Shown here one piece after another: positions 34,515 to 47,097 of a DNA stretch of 64,000 nt. This DNA comes from Ophiura sarsii. Lineage: Eukaryota > Echinodermata > Ophiuroidea > Amphilepidida > Ophiuridae. The position numbers were made by a program, and so were the translations under genes. The notes under the pieces were generated by a model. That model made no database searches. It was not told the origin of the DNA and was given only the letters and a program-made list of their open reading frames with translations. The stretch lies in the NCBI GenBank assembly GCA_035610835.1, contig CM069457.1, positions 45,112,381 through 45,176,380 on the forward strand, written 5' to 3'. Numbering within the stretch: the stretch's first letter is position 1; each line of letters opens with the position of its first letter.

Positions 34515-35606
34515 CTACATTTTGGTTTCACGATCTTCTTGATTCGAATTCTGATTGTCCGCTTTCAGAACCACATTATTTCGCCCAATATTAAGGTTAA
34601 TAATAGCAAGTTTAAACGCATCGCGGTAACTTTTATTTGTTGCGCTATACACAAGTGGGTTAATAGAAGAGTTAAGTGTATACATCATATTGGCCAGCCA
34701 TTCTAACAATACCAGTCCTTGATCATCGATCAGTCCACTCCCAGAGAACATAAATCGGTATCCGTGCACGGCACCTCTTATCGTAGAAAACACGGTGCAA
34801 AAAAGGAATACCGCCCCGTTTATAACTACCATACGAGCTACCTGGTTACGAGTGGTAGATATCGCCGAAGAGTCGATACCTTGAGTGCCAAGTCGTTGAT
34901 GCAACCGGTGTACAATGAAAATGTACATCACTATTATAACAATAGCTTGAACTGACGAGAATGCTAAGAATACAAATAATTGAAACACAATTCCGAAGTT
35001 ACTAGTTACAGTACATGTTGGTACGATTAACACTTCTTGATCAGGCGTAATGGTACACAAATTGAAGATGATGTAAAATGGACTCGCAAGACTTGAGGCA
35101 AGACCAGCCACTATCCAGGCTACAAGAGTCAGATTTACCGTCCTTCTCCAGTCTTTCACCAAGTGATGCTTAATTGGATGGCATATAGCCAGGTAGCGTT
35201 CTACAGTTACAAGAGTTACTAAATTAATTGACGCGAAGTAGCACAATGCCGTTAAGGTGAGTGGCAATGTGCAACCAAGGACGACATTGCTGCTAGTTGT
35301 GCCGAGTCGAACAGGGGACGTCGAGTACTGTAGGATCGAATGACTGCACGAGGTAACCAAATACAAGATATCCGCCACGGCAAGATTGCCCAGGTAGTAA
35401 TTGGTAATGGTTCGCATGCTTGGAACCCTCGCTATAACGAACAGAAACATCGTGTTGGTTGTCACTCCGAAAACGAGAAAAATAGGGAGAATGATGTAAT
35501 AGATTATCCATTCTTTTGACGTGTAGAAAAATAGCACTGACGATTCAGTATGGTTTAAGCTCAATGTGTTACCGGCATGACATATTTCATCGGTAGTCAC
35601 AGGCAT
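34515..35606 (-). CDS. Rhodopsin-family G protein-coupled receptor, intronless, 363 aa
   Basis: A seven-helix plasma-membrane receptor of the rhodopsin class in one exon. TM1 about 33-58 (Asn51), TM2 with LAVAD (Asp79), Cys112 and Cys198 as the likely extracellular disulfide, TM3 ending ERYLAICHP (136-144), Trp164 in TM4, and NPLVY (316-320) in TM7. Asn18 is in an NHT glycosylation site. ERY in place of DRY, and the general pattern, recall peptide receptors, but the ligand cannot be named. TM6 reads FLFCTVF, so the usual Trp and Pro of CWxP are missing, and TM5 has no proline, an unusual combination. It is the only intact one of three local copies. The start is the first ATG of the frame; copies A and B show an additional upstream ATG. 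Confidence 0.92.
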   Translation of the reverse strand: MPVTTDEICHAGNTLSLNHTESSVLFFYTSKEWIIYYIILPIFLVFGVTTNTMFLFVIARVPSMRTITNYYLGNLAVADILYLVTSCSHSILQYSTSPVRLGTTSSNVVLGCTLPLTLTALCYFASINLVTLVTVERYLAICHPIKHHLVKDWRRTVNLTLVAWIVAGLASSLASPFYIIFNLCTITPDQEVLIVPTCTVTSNFGIVFQLFVFLAFSSVQAIVIIVMYIFIVHRLHQRLGTQGIDSSAISTTRNQVARMVVINGAVFLFCTVFSTIRGAVHGYRFMFSGSGLIDDQGLVLLEWLANMMYTLNSSINPLVYSATNKSYRDAFKLAIINLNIGRNNVVLKADNQNSNQEDRETKM

Positions 35607-36167
35607 TGTAATATCTGTTTGTTATATTTCGACACAAATGTGATACTACTTGAATGACTGCATCGGGCGAAATAAGGAGAGAAAGATGTAATGAAACATA
35701 TTTTATATTAAATGCTTGGCGCATCGATTTTCACGATTCAATAAATCCGTACGAGTTTCATTGTTTATTAAATTACATGTGTACCTATTATATGTTTTCC
35801 TCTTAACATGCATAATGGGGTGTTTTTATAGCTATTCTTTGGTGTTTTGACTTTTTGGTAGAGAAGAAATTAAAGATGATTTATTTGATATGTTTGGCGC
35901 GTCGATTTGGCTGCTTCAATTAATTCAAGACATTCGGGCGAATCGTGTTGTTTATTAAATTGCAGGTGTACCTATGTTTTCATATTAATGGTGCACATGG
36001 TGTTTTCAATAGCTAAATATTTTATTCTGTAGCGTTTTGACTGTTTGTTGTTATAAAATATCAATTTAAGTCAACAATGATGTAACTGTTAAATAATTGT
36101 TGAGATTCAGTTTTAGACGATGCATGTGGGGAGGTGGTTTAACTTTTGCATGATATCACTCACTCGC

Positions 36168-36396
36168 TGACCCCAGCAATACAATATAACCCTAACTCTA
36201 CTACACCACACGGCAACTGGGCGGAAAAAAATGTTTTTGTAACCCGGCGTGCAGGTTTTGGGGCTACAAAACGGACCCAGGCTATATAACGAGGCGAATA
36301 TACTCGACGAGTGTCGACTGGCAGCCGTGGTGTAGTGGCTAGGATCTGGGCCCTGGTACTGGAGGTCCGTGGTTCAAATTGTTCGTGCAATATAGG
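36168..36396 (+). mobile_element. tRNA-derived element, copy 3
   Basis: Begins with TAACCCTAAC, shares the leader motif GGCGAATATACTCG with the two copies at 30 kb, then has a tRNA-like part (GTGGTGTAGTGGCTAGGAT, GGTCCGTGGTTCAAATT). The 3' end is ill-defined and no TTAA is kept there. Confidence 0.55.
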
Positions 36397-38007
36397 TTTA
36401 ATTATCAGCGATTCAACAACAGATATATAAATTAGGTTATATGTATCAAATGTTGTTTTATTTATAAAATGTCAACAGATTTGAAGTTTGTTGTGTTATG
36501 TGAATACATAAAACCGTAACACCTTCTGTATCACCACTATCAGCAATCGCAAAGAACAAGCTATACATAACTGTTCAAGCTATAAATTAAAGTATCCATT
36601 GGATAGTTCTCGATAAGTGATATTAAAACAGATTTCTTCAGAATTTCATCAGCAAAAACATCGGTACTTTGCTTGACATCTGTGAAGGCTGTCTCTTTGA
36701 GGTGCCAGCCATACTGGTTCTTCAAAAGAAACTGAGCGTTTTGCCTTCCGGGGTGAGATCAGAGGATGGAGATCGGTCAGTGAGTGGGCCCTCTATCGGT
36801 ACATACAACCACAGCTGCACCCTTCCCAGACCAGAGCGTGTTGTTCACATAGATTACGTTCTCATTATATTCCTATATTTATACGCACTGCCCTCAATAG
36901 TCGAGAAATGGTAATAATTTTGCCGTTGATTGCCACATCCGGCCCGGGTAATTTGAGTGTGACGCTATGGGAAAACATACAATTTCTTGGTGGCATTTTT
37001 ATGAAAAAAATGCCGGACATTTCATCCATAAAATGCATAACACTTTGAAGAGTGGGACTAAGGCTACCGGCTGGCATACTTAGGGAATAGCATACCTTTT
37101 AAAAGGCCAGTCAGTAAGGTGGGGAACACCGATGTCATGCGAAATACGTGAAACTTCGTACTTGCAGATGGCATTTCTCAAAGAAGTAGTTTTATTCACA
37201 GAATAAGTAATTGTAGCTGATAAAATGTGTTTCAAGCTTTCCATTGATATCAAATATGTGGTATTTACCAGCCAAATAATGTGTTAAAATATACACCAAG
37301 GTATACCTTTAGATTTGACCTTTAGTAGGGGGTGTACAGCAATGTACAGCTATGCATAGTCTCACGGTAAACTATAGGGGCATGTACATTCCTATGCACT
37401 CCATATGTATTTGTATTTGGCAGCACAGTCAGCAGAGAGGTCACGCTGCATGTCAGATTTTGTTGAACACAAGAAAACAATGGAGTCTCAGTGACTGCAA
37501 TATTTGCTAGAAATAGCTTCGGGAAATGATCTATTTGGGCATCTCAAAAACTGAGAAACGTGTTAAAAATCATGTAGAATTTTAGAGGAGGGTCAATAAC
37601 ATCTGCAGAACGGTAACATGTATAGTATTAGACACTTTTTGTGACCAAATTTATGTCATAAAATGTTGGAAAAATTACGTTTTGAAAATCTGTGGTCTTC
37701 GAAATTACAGGAATCCTAACTCATTATAAACCTCATCATATCATGAAATGAACCCCGTCTACAAAAAAGTCCATATTCGTATTGCTCTATCTGCTTGGAG
37801 ATAGGGAAGACCACGGAAACTTCATAGCTTCATACCACGGAATGAAATCCGCCATAGACATTACATGGCGAACATCGTACATATTTGCACTGCAGTCCTC
37901 TGTGTAGGGAGTGCTGACAATAGCAAGGTCGTTTAACTATTGTGTTTGTTCATGTTTGTGACTACTGACCCCGTTTAACAATCTTCATAGCCTTCATATA
38001 GGGCTTG
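36397..38007. other. Intergenic, no supported gene
   Basis: One frame at 36,669-36,914 (81 codons) stands out as less AT-rich, but has no splice context or family resemblance. Otherwise unstructured AT-rich DNA. Confidence 0.35.
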
Positions 38008-38044
38008 GGTGACCCATGAAAGTAACAGACTTTCATGGGTGACC
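38008..38044. repeat. Hairpin
   Basis: ACCCATGAAAGT and ACTTTCATGGGT around a 5-base loop (AACAG). No T-run follows, so no terminator role is implied. Confidence 0.7.
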
Positions 38045-38889
38045 TAACTATTGACTGAGCAGGATTTATAAGCGCGTGCAAGGGTCCAATTGTCATATCG
38101 ATTGGCTGATATTTACAATAGCATGTACACAATATTACAGAATCAATACCTCCGTGAGCAACTAATTAACATAGAGGTAAACCTTTGGTGACATGGTTGC
38201 TATGTTGTTTGCAAGTGGTTATATAACCTTGGTGTCAATCCAATATGTTGGAGACTTCCAATAACTTTTTAAGGGCGATAGAGGGCAGGGGGCACAATTT
38301 ATACTTCTAATCTATGTGTGTTCAGAGAGTGACAATAACAATAAATAATTTAAAAAAACATTTAAAGGTATATTATGTGATCTTTTCCAAGGAAAAAAAA
38401 ATCCTCGAGAAAAAAAAATTGGAAGCAGATTTACTTGCAGATTTACATTTCTGTTTATAAATCGTAGTACATACATTCCAAGTTACAGGGCAATATGATT
38501 CATCCTGACAGTTTATTTCTTTACTCTAGATTCACTCTAAAACCATGATTTTAAGGTTTTATGAATCGTATCGCTCTGGCACTTCGAATATATTTATGAT
38601 TCAAGAAAAATAAATTTGGTTATCCGGCGGATATCCTAGGTTGAGATTTTGGTCATCCGCCAACAGTTTTGGTTATCGGGAATGTGTATGTTGTTCATGG
38701 TGTAATAGCCTAGTTTGTTTTCTGTTGTCCGTGCCACCGAAGAAAGTATGGACCGATGCATGTATAACCATTTTGCAAACCCGAAAGTGAAATATCACAA
38801 TTTATGAAGACAAAGTTATGAACATTGAATACTGAAATTAACTTCATCGCGCTTCCGCTATAGATGAGGCACCCACTACATCCTCAATC

Positions 38890-39195
38890 ACAGCGACATG
38901 ATTCAGTTCATACAATGAGAGTTAATAATAGGGGTATGAGATTCATAGCCATCTAAACACGTGATGTCTTAAAAGTGTGAATACAAATTATATTTTCATA
39001 TACACAGACCGTCGGTCCGTCGCCCAACCCACGCTGGTTTTCGGCGAGCACGTGTAATCTTATTCAGCAGAAAAACAACCGGGCTCTAGCTATAAAAGTG
39101 CTAAAATATTCTCGATTACAGCGACATGGTTCAGTTCGTACAACGGAAGAAAATTATAGCGGTCAGAGATACGTAGCCATCTAAACAAATCTAAT
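38890..39195 (+). repeat. Direct repeat pair, about 220 bp apart
   Basis: TACAGCGACATGGTTCAGTT (near 39,118) repeats CACAGCGACATGATTCAGTT (near 38,899); both continue to a CATAGCCATCTAAACA-like block. Confidence 0.65.
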
Positions 39196-39361
39196 TTACT
39201 ATTTACAAATTACAACAGGTATAAATTTGTGAAATTATGGAATTTGAGCTCAAATAACAGTTACTATTTAATCATACATTTTTGGTGCCAGCACCGCTTT
39301 AGTTACGTTATGACCAACATTCTAGTATTGAGCCCTCAAAACCGCGCCTGTTGTGCACCCC

Positions 39362-39379
39362 TCCCCCCCCCCCCCCCCC
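39362..39379. repeat. Poly(C) tract
   Basis: Run of about 17 C followed by A-rich sequence. Confidence 0.85.
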
Positions 39380-39749
39380 AAAAAAAATCACAACTACCAC
39401 GCTACGCCCCTGCTCCTACATGTTACTCATTTTGCATTATTAATTAATCAAATGATCGTGCGGCCAGGCGATTGAATCTCACAATCTGTGCATTGTTTAG
39501 ATTTGGCTCGTAACATAGCGCATTCTATAAGGCCGTGTGTTTTGAACTCGCCACCCTTACCGTTGCATGTCCAGATTTGTACATTTTACACCATCTGAGA
39601 TTCGAATTAGCATATCGCAATAACTATTTGTTCTACCCCATAAAAAGTATATATTTTCTGAACGGTAATCTCACAAGGAATCCAAATATGCTATTGGAAT
39701 TTAGATAAGACCTGATGGTAACATGTTGTGATTAATAATGTTAAAAAAT

Positions 39750-41515
39750 ATCATGACATAAAGATTCCTTTGGATTGTACCACATTTGGACACAAACTTC
39801 ATTTATACTAATATAAAATGATAGATTTTTAATGCTTATTATCTACGAAGTAGTACTGTTACAACTTCAACATAAAAGAATGGTTTTGTAATAGCATAAT
39901 GATATTACCAAACGTATAAGTTGGAAAATTACAACTAGGTTTGAAAAGTATTCGCATGAGATGACCAAGTAAGTGAATTGTATGCAAATATGTCGATAAA
40001 ATATATACATTAAGTGTAAACTAATGAACACATTACATCAACGTAGCATTTTAATCGCTGAGAGAACTAACTGTCACGGGACTCGAACCACCATTCTCTT
40101 TGACTACTACCGGACGAGACCCACAATGCTATAACAGATTTTGTGGTTATGGTATAGAGTTGTTTCATCATATACAAACTATTCAGTGTTCGAACCGTAG
40201 GCCTACTGAAATACTACCCCCAAAACTAGATACATGTGTACATACATATTAATTGAAATAACAAGATATGACGTTTTACATAATTTTAAATAGGTAAGAG
40301 TAGGCTATAAGCTGCTTGAATCCAGCAGTGATTTTTAACCCGTAACGAATACTTGTCTACGACTATAGGTAGACTATTATTTATAGTACTGTCTATTTAT
40401 TAAACCCACAAAAATAGTACTGTGCTTGGATATTAATAAAATGTATACCAATTGTAATCCTCTTGATCAATAATAATGACAATTAAATACATACATTTTA
40501 AAATATTAAAATCTTTGACAAGATACATACCACCTTAAAAATACAAGTTTAATACGTCAACATTAAAATCCATTTAAACATTTGGAAATTATATTGGAAT
40601 AGAGACGTACATGTAGTATTATATATACATTATTGGGGAATTCGCTTTTAAAACAATTCTAAATCTGGGAGAAATTAAAACGAAGGCACAAAATGCATTG
40701 CACGATACAGACATCGAATACAAGAAGAGTTAAATGGCAGATTGCGTCAACCACGCCGACTGCCAGAGACGCATCCCATCTCATGCCGGGCACATCACCA
40801 AACAACGTATCTCGAGATAGCAATATTGATACGTGAAAGTGCGACATAATTTACCATCTTAGGATCAGCTTATCCAGCACTTCCAGCGTGAAGAAAAGAG
40901 GCACACATGGACATTTATCTCAGGTGGCTGTTGTTAGACAGGATTACACGAGGGATGACCCGATGATTCTAGACCGATCACGATGAAATGTCATGGCAGC
41001 AAAATAAAAACATTTTGTATCAACCGCTTTTTATACAAGCACCGACCAACTCGTTGATTCAAAATGTCTAGAATTGTTGAATGAAAACTATATATAAACC
41101 ATGCAAACTTTCTGGTTCAGTTGTTCATTTTGAACGTGGTTTTAATTAATCGGTACCGATTATTACCTAATCCCTCAAGAAAATAAACTGTTATAACTTT
41201 TTGTATACGTATCTATTTATTCCTGTCATCTCAAGCTTGGAGGTGAAGTCAACGCGTATATATTATAGAAAACCTACTGGGCCTATTAATGCAGAATTTT
41301 CACTTCAGGACTGACACTATTCCATACGCGCGCGCGATATTTTGATGAAATTACTCAGACACGCTGACGTCAGCTCTCAACTTAAGAGTGAAAACGGTGT
41401 ATACTACTGGAAACAGTTTTAAGCTATGTACATGTGTGTTGATGAGTTCATTAACACGGCGTTTCTTTCCGGATTCTTCCTGGTTGACTCCTACGATCCA
41501 ACTGTAACATGAAAA
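39750..41515 (+). repeat. Long direct repeat, left copy
   Basis: Collinear with 44,255-46,243 at roughly 95% identity by eye, differing in scattered substitutions and small indels. It holds no protein frame. It does not start TG or end CA, and no primer-binding site or LTR-retrotransposon protein is visible. Confidence 0.85.
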
Positions 41516-42541
41516 CATTCTTTTAAAAGCACTAAATGTTGCCCTATGTTGCTTATACCATACTCTTTAGATTGTTGATGGATGCCAAAATTGGAGCCTT
41601 CTGGGATGGCCATATTGGCCAATTCCAATATGGCCGCCATACTGGGGATCAAACATTCAAATTGTTTCAATTACTTTAAGCTGACAAGCATATCAAATTG
41701 TTAGTCTGGGCATAAGGATTCTAAAAATGTATAAAGTTTGCCCCACTTCCGATGTGTGGTTACTTTGAATTACCATTGTACATACTACAAAATGATTTGA
41801 CTTGCCTAGTTGGTCACACTTTCCTTATTTGGGGATGGATTTTTCTCATCTTTTAAGGATTGTAACTTCATTAGCTGGACTTACAATGAAATCATTTTGG
41901 TCATGGTTAGTGGTTTTAATAAGGATAAAAGAGAGTCCTATTCTTTTTGATTCACCCATGGTTGAAATTCCACAAAATCAACAATAACTTGCCGATACTT
42001 TTTTGGCCCGTTGTAGATTAATTGTATTGTATCTACTTTAGGACTGTCTTGATCTTTTGGTCTTATTGCAAAATGTGAGTTACATTTCTCTTAGAGTTTT
42101 AAATATGTAGATGCCGCGGTTCACTGAAAGTGTGTCCATAAATAAAAAAAGAACACGAACGTCCAGCGTGGATTCCTGTTAGGGATACATCACTATTGTT
42201 TTGGGGACCATTTCTTTTCGTATTTGTAATTTATTGCATTTTATTAATCGATTTTCAGTTTTCATATTCATGTTAAAGTTGAGATTATGTTAAGCATGTA
42301 ATTGGTGAATTAATCCAATGTGAATTTGTTGTTATGTAATTCTACTTTCTATTTAAATCAAATTCTTAAATGTTGACATGGTTTAAGCCAACGGAGGTGA
42401 CATATCCACTACGAGATTTTAAAAAAAACATATTTTTCCTGTTGTGAAAAAAAAAAGTTCTCAAAGGGTAGTATTGAATAATGAATCAGATTTATTGGAT
42501 TCGTTATAATTATTAAAATATGATTGTAGACAATAAGAAAT
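41516..42541. other. Sequence between left direct repeat and LINE fragment
   Basis: Contains one ATGGCCGCCAT-type stretch near 41,630, similar to cores of the satellite at 57-58 kb. No gene. Confidence 0.3.
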
Positions 42542-43640
42542 GTGTTAGAAACGAATGGAATTGAATTACAAACCCCTACTCGCAAGAGGTACGCCTCTCA
42601 ACCCAAGGTCATGTTTGTTGGCGACACTCCACACACGGACATCCATACCACATCAGGTATCACCCTTGCGGTATGCGACTTCTGCTATTTGGGATGCAAT
42701 GTGGCAGATAACATTGGTGCTTTCCAACGACGGCGACAGATTGCATGGGTCGCAGCACGAAAACTCACAGCTGTGTGGAACAGTTCGGCCAGCAACGGCG
42801 CCAAAATACAGCTGTTCAAGTCAACGGTGGAGTATGTATGCTTATACAGTTGCGAAGCTTTGGCAATTACAGAAACATTGGGCAGTCGCATTGATGCATC
42901 TCATCGTGCCCTGATGCGCTACTGTCTTGGCGTGCCCTACCCGGAGCGGCTCTCAAACGACAACCTGTATGCCCGCGCACTGATTGAGCCCGCGACTCTG
43001 ACACTGACCCGCAATAGACTTCGTCTGGTGGGCCATGCCCTCCGGAGACCAGAACTGCCACTCGCCGTGTTCCTGCATCCCCCAAACCAGGCAACTGAAC
43101 CGTACCGCCTCGGTGGCGCACTACGCCGTACATATCAAGACGACTTGAGCGCCATGCAGGGATAGCACTGGATCAAAAATGTGAGAGGTCCCATCACATT
43201 TTTCAGGCCCCGTAGGACTTCAAAAAACAAATTTAAGGGGTCCCCCAAGAAATTGAGGGGTCCTGCAGTTTGGGTATTTGAACATTTTCCTTTTTTATGG
43301 GCAGTTTTAATGAATTTAAATTGTGAGCAAAGGATGGATATGTAATTTACAGAATTTCTTAAGGTTTCCATTTCCATACATCGTCAAATTTAAGGGGTCC
43401 CTTCAATTTTGATCGGGACCCGCAAGTCTTTCCAATTTGAAACCTGACGCGTCACTATTAGAAAGTGAGAGGTCTAGGTCGCGCAGACGGGTCAGAATGC
43501 GACCCCTGCGCCATAGGCTTACAACCTAATGCGGCAGTTGATGCCGCCCAAAACCGAACTGAGTGGCAGCGGCGTGTGAAGGCACTGAAATAACAATACA
43601 CAACGCCTGGCGTGTCCTAAAGAATGAAAGACACGAGTAG
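42542..43640 (+). pseudogene. LINE ORF2 C-terminal fragment
   Basis: The frame at 42,542-43,165 reads YLGCNVADNI, AWVAARKLTAVWNS, KSTVEYVCLYSCEAL, LMRYCLGVPYPERLSNDNLY, then NRLRLVGHALRR and GGALRRTYQDDL. This is the usual post-RT region of RTE/jockey-type LINEs. After a block of unrelated sequence (43,170-43,470) the terminal part seems to resume. The RT core itself is absent. Confidence 0.75.
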
Positions 43641-44254
43641 CGTCAAATTGATGATGGGAGTACACCCACAGTACACACAAACATACACGTACAAACATAC
43701 ACTGTGGGCGTTTAAATTTGACGAAATCTGGTCCTATGGGGTATCAAAAATAACCCCACAAAACACTCAATTTCGATGATAGGCTATACCCCCTCTAGAG
43801 GCCATTTATAACCATCTGGCAACGTCTGCAATTACCCCCACAAGCCGGAAAATGCCGACAATGTAGCTTTATACGTATATTTACGCCCACAATGTAGCTC
43901 TTGTAAGAATAAGAACACATTTACATACAAAGAAAATACACAGGATGTATACATAAAGTTATTTAAACAAAAAGTGTTTATTTTATAAAAATATAATATT
44001 TTACACTTGTAAACCAACTACCGATTCTGCCACCAGTATCACCGCCTTAACCTTAATCTATATTTGATGAATTTGTTTCCAAAAGTGGTTATAAATCCAA
44101 TGGCTGCTGTTTGTTAACTTTTTGTTCACAATTCAACTGACTTAATATCTAAACTGTTTTTCTTGGATAATAAAAGCAATAACAATTTCTTAATGTAGCT
44201 GCTTTGAAACGACCCCGAGAAACGTCTGCTCCAATTATTGCTTAAATAAAATTT
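43641..44254. other. Spacer before right direct repeat
   Basis: CACAGTACACAC/ACATACAC-rich microsatellite near 43,670-43,705, flanked by an inverted pair (GTCAAATT, AATTTGAC-like). Otherwise nothing recognised. Confidence 0.35.
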
Positions 44255-46243
44255 GACATAACATGATATGAAGAGGCCCTTGGATTTTACAACATTTGGA
44301 CACATACTTCATTTATACTAATATAAAATGATAGATTTTCAATGCTCATTATCTACAAAGTAGTACTGTTACAACTTCAACATAAAAGAATGGTTTTGGA
44401 ATAGCATAATGATATTACCAAACGTATAAGTTGGAAAATTACAACTAGGTTTGAAAAGTATTCGCATGAGATGACCAAGTAAGTGAATTGTATGCAAATA
44501 TGTCGATAAAATATATACATTAAGTGTAAACTAATGAACACATTACATCAACGTAGCATTTTAATCGCTGAGAGAACTAACTGTCACGGGACTCGAACCA
44601 CCATTCTCTTTGACTACTACCGGACGAGACCCACAATGCTATAACCGATTTTGTGGTTATGGTATAGAGTTGTTTCATCATATACAAACTATTCAGTGTT
44701 CGAACCGTAGGCCTACTGAAATACTACCCCCAAAACTAGATACATTTGTACATACATATTAATTGAAATAACAACAAGATATGACGTTTTACATAATTTT
44801 AAATAGGTAAGAGTAGGCTATAAGCTGCTTGAATCCAGCAGTGATTTTTAACCCGTAACGAATACTTGTCTACGACTATAATAGGTAGACTATTATTTAT
44901 AGTACTGTCTATTTATTAAACCCACAAAAATAGTACTGTGCATGGATATTAATAAAATGACCAATTGTAATCCTCTTGATCAATAATAATGACAATTAAA
45001 TACATACATTTTTAGAGTATTAAAATCTTTGACAAGATACATACCACCTTAAAAATACAAGTTTAATACGTCAACATTAGAATCCATTTACACTTTTGGA
45101 GATTATATTGGAATAGAGACGTAGTATTATATATACATTATTCGGGAATTCGCTTTTAAAACAATTCTAAATCTGGGAGAAATTAAAACGAAGGCACAAA
45201 ATGCATTGCACGATACAGACATCGAATACAAGAAGAGTTGAATGGCAGATTGCGTCAACCACGCCGACTGCCAGACGCATTCTATCTCATGCCGGGCACA
45301 TCACTAAACAACGTATCTCGAGATAGCAAAATTGATACGTGAAAGTGCGACATAATTAACCATCTTAGGATCAGCTTATCCAGCACTTCCAGCTTGAAGA
45401 AAAGAGGCACACATGGACATTTATCTCAGGTGGCTGTTGTTAGACAGGATGACACGAGGGATGACCCGCTGATTCGAGACCGATCTCGATGAAATGTCAT
45501 GGCAGCAAAATAAAAACATTTTGTATCAACCGCTTTTTATACAAGCACCGACCAACTCGCTGATTCAAAATGTCTAGAATTTGTTGAATGAAAACTATAA
45601 ACCATGCAAACATTCTGGTTCAGTTGTGCATTTTGAACGTGGTTTTAATTAATCGTTACCGATTATTACCTAATCCCTCAAGAAAATAAACTGTTATAAC
45701 TTTTTGTATACGTATATATCTATTTATTCCTGTCATCTCAAGCTTGGAGGTGAAGTCAAAGCGTATATTATAGAACATCTAATAGGCCTATTAATGCAGA
45801 ATTTCCACTTCAGGACTGACACTATTCCATACCCGCGCGCGATATGTTGATGAAATTATCCAGACGCGCTGACGTCAGCTCTCGACTTAGAGTGAAAACG
45901 GTGTATAGGTGGCCCGGTCATCTGGGTGCTTTGTGCCTTTTGTTATTGTTTTTGTACAGTTTGCCGTTGACCACGTCATTAGACATTTTAACAACTCGTG
46001 TTTTACTCTCTGTTCATCCATGCAGTAGATCGACCCAAGCGATCGCGTCACGGACGGCGTGTAAGACACCTTTGTTTACCTCTTTTGTGACGTAGTCAAC
46101 GGTGCGTGACGACAATCCGTTGCGACCTATACTACTAAAAACAGTTTTAAACTATGTACATGTGTGTTGATTAGTTTATTAACACGGCGTTTCTTTCCGG
46201 ATTCTTCCTTGTTGACTCCTACGATCCAACTGTAACATGAAAA
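44255..46243 (+). repeat. Long direct repeat, right copy
   Basis: Second copy of 39,750-41,515, longer by the insertion at about 45,908-46,127. Homology ends at AACTGTAACATGAAAAC in both copies. Confidence 0.85.
45908..46127. mobile_element. Insertion of about 220 bp in the right direct repeat
   Basis: Absent from the left copy, where GGTGTATACTAC is continuous. The borders repeat TATA. CCGTTGACCACGTCA inside pairs with TGACGTAGTCAACGG. Could be a small inverted-repeat element; a deletion in the left copy is less likely given the repeated TATA. Confidence 0.55.
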
Positions 46244-47090
46244 CCCGATAATTTTGACACAAGCATTAATAGTTTTATCCTCAAACCGAATAATCATTCA
46301 TATTTGATTCAAAAGTAGGGGATATTTCCCGCCTTTTCTAATGTATAATGGCACGTGCAAGTGCATGCCACTGTCATTCACAATGAATATAAATTTGATT
46401 ATAAAACAGATTAAATCTTCTTAGTGGTCTAGCTTGCTTCTCTTTATGTTAGTCATTATAAAACAATTTCGTCCAAATTAGACCTAATTTGATATACTGC
46501 AAACCCTTTCGAAGTTAATTGTTTATTGAAAATATGCTTATTCATTTTCTCTATCTTCTATTTTCTTACCTACTCTATCTTCTATTTTCTTACCTAGATG
46601 TTCCTTTCTATCGATAATATGCAATCCTCTGCAAAATTTAACGTTAAGATAAAGTTATTAATATTATATAACATATACACATATTCCTATCGTTTGATTG
46701 GCGGATACTACATCATGTGACATGAAATATTTTGACTATTTCCCCGCTATTTCACTGGAGGGAAAAAAGTTCAGTTTTTGATCTCAAAATATTTGTCCTC
46801 CATCCATTTGCGACGACTACAAGTTCTTGTGAGTTAATAATTGTTGCAAAGATACACGAAGAAAAAAAACACACGACCACAATTGAGTACGTTATCTATT
46901 CACACTGTACATGGATCATTTTTAAGACTACAACACAATCATAATTGTGAGTATAAACTTACAATATATACTGCCCTAAAATGCCCCCCTTTTTCCCCTC
47001 CCCTGTGTTTGTGAATGCTTCTTATGATTCCGGTTACGTCACTAAAATCGTTAATTTATTTAAATCGAAATACTTTTTTTTTTAAATTGC
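46244..47090. other. Intergenic or gene 3' region
   Basis: Contains two adjacent copies of a 25-bp unit (TCTATCTTCTATTTTCTTAC) at 46,548-46,600. Further 3' exons of the Calx-beta gene must lie to the left of 47,098, but I cannot identify them. Confidence 0.35.
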
Positions 47091-47097
47091 ATTTTAC

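Noticed and set aside
36669..36914. 81-codon frame, less AT-rich than its surroundings
   Set aside because: No domain, no acceptor/donor pair that I trust, and no neighbour exon.
40070..40145. tRNA-like sequence on the minus strand (also in the copy near 44,580)
   Set aside because: A B-box-like GGTTCGAGTCCC is present, but the A-box is poor and the T-stem does not pair.
42867..43133. Antisense frame opposite the LINE fragment
   Set aside because: Shadow of the LINE coding frame on the plus strand.
39750..46243. LTR retrotransposon with 1.75-kb LTRs
   Set aside because: No TG/CA ends, no gag-pol, no primer-binding site; the internal protein is from a non-LTR element.
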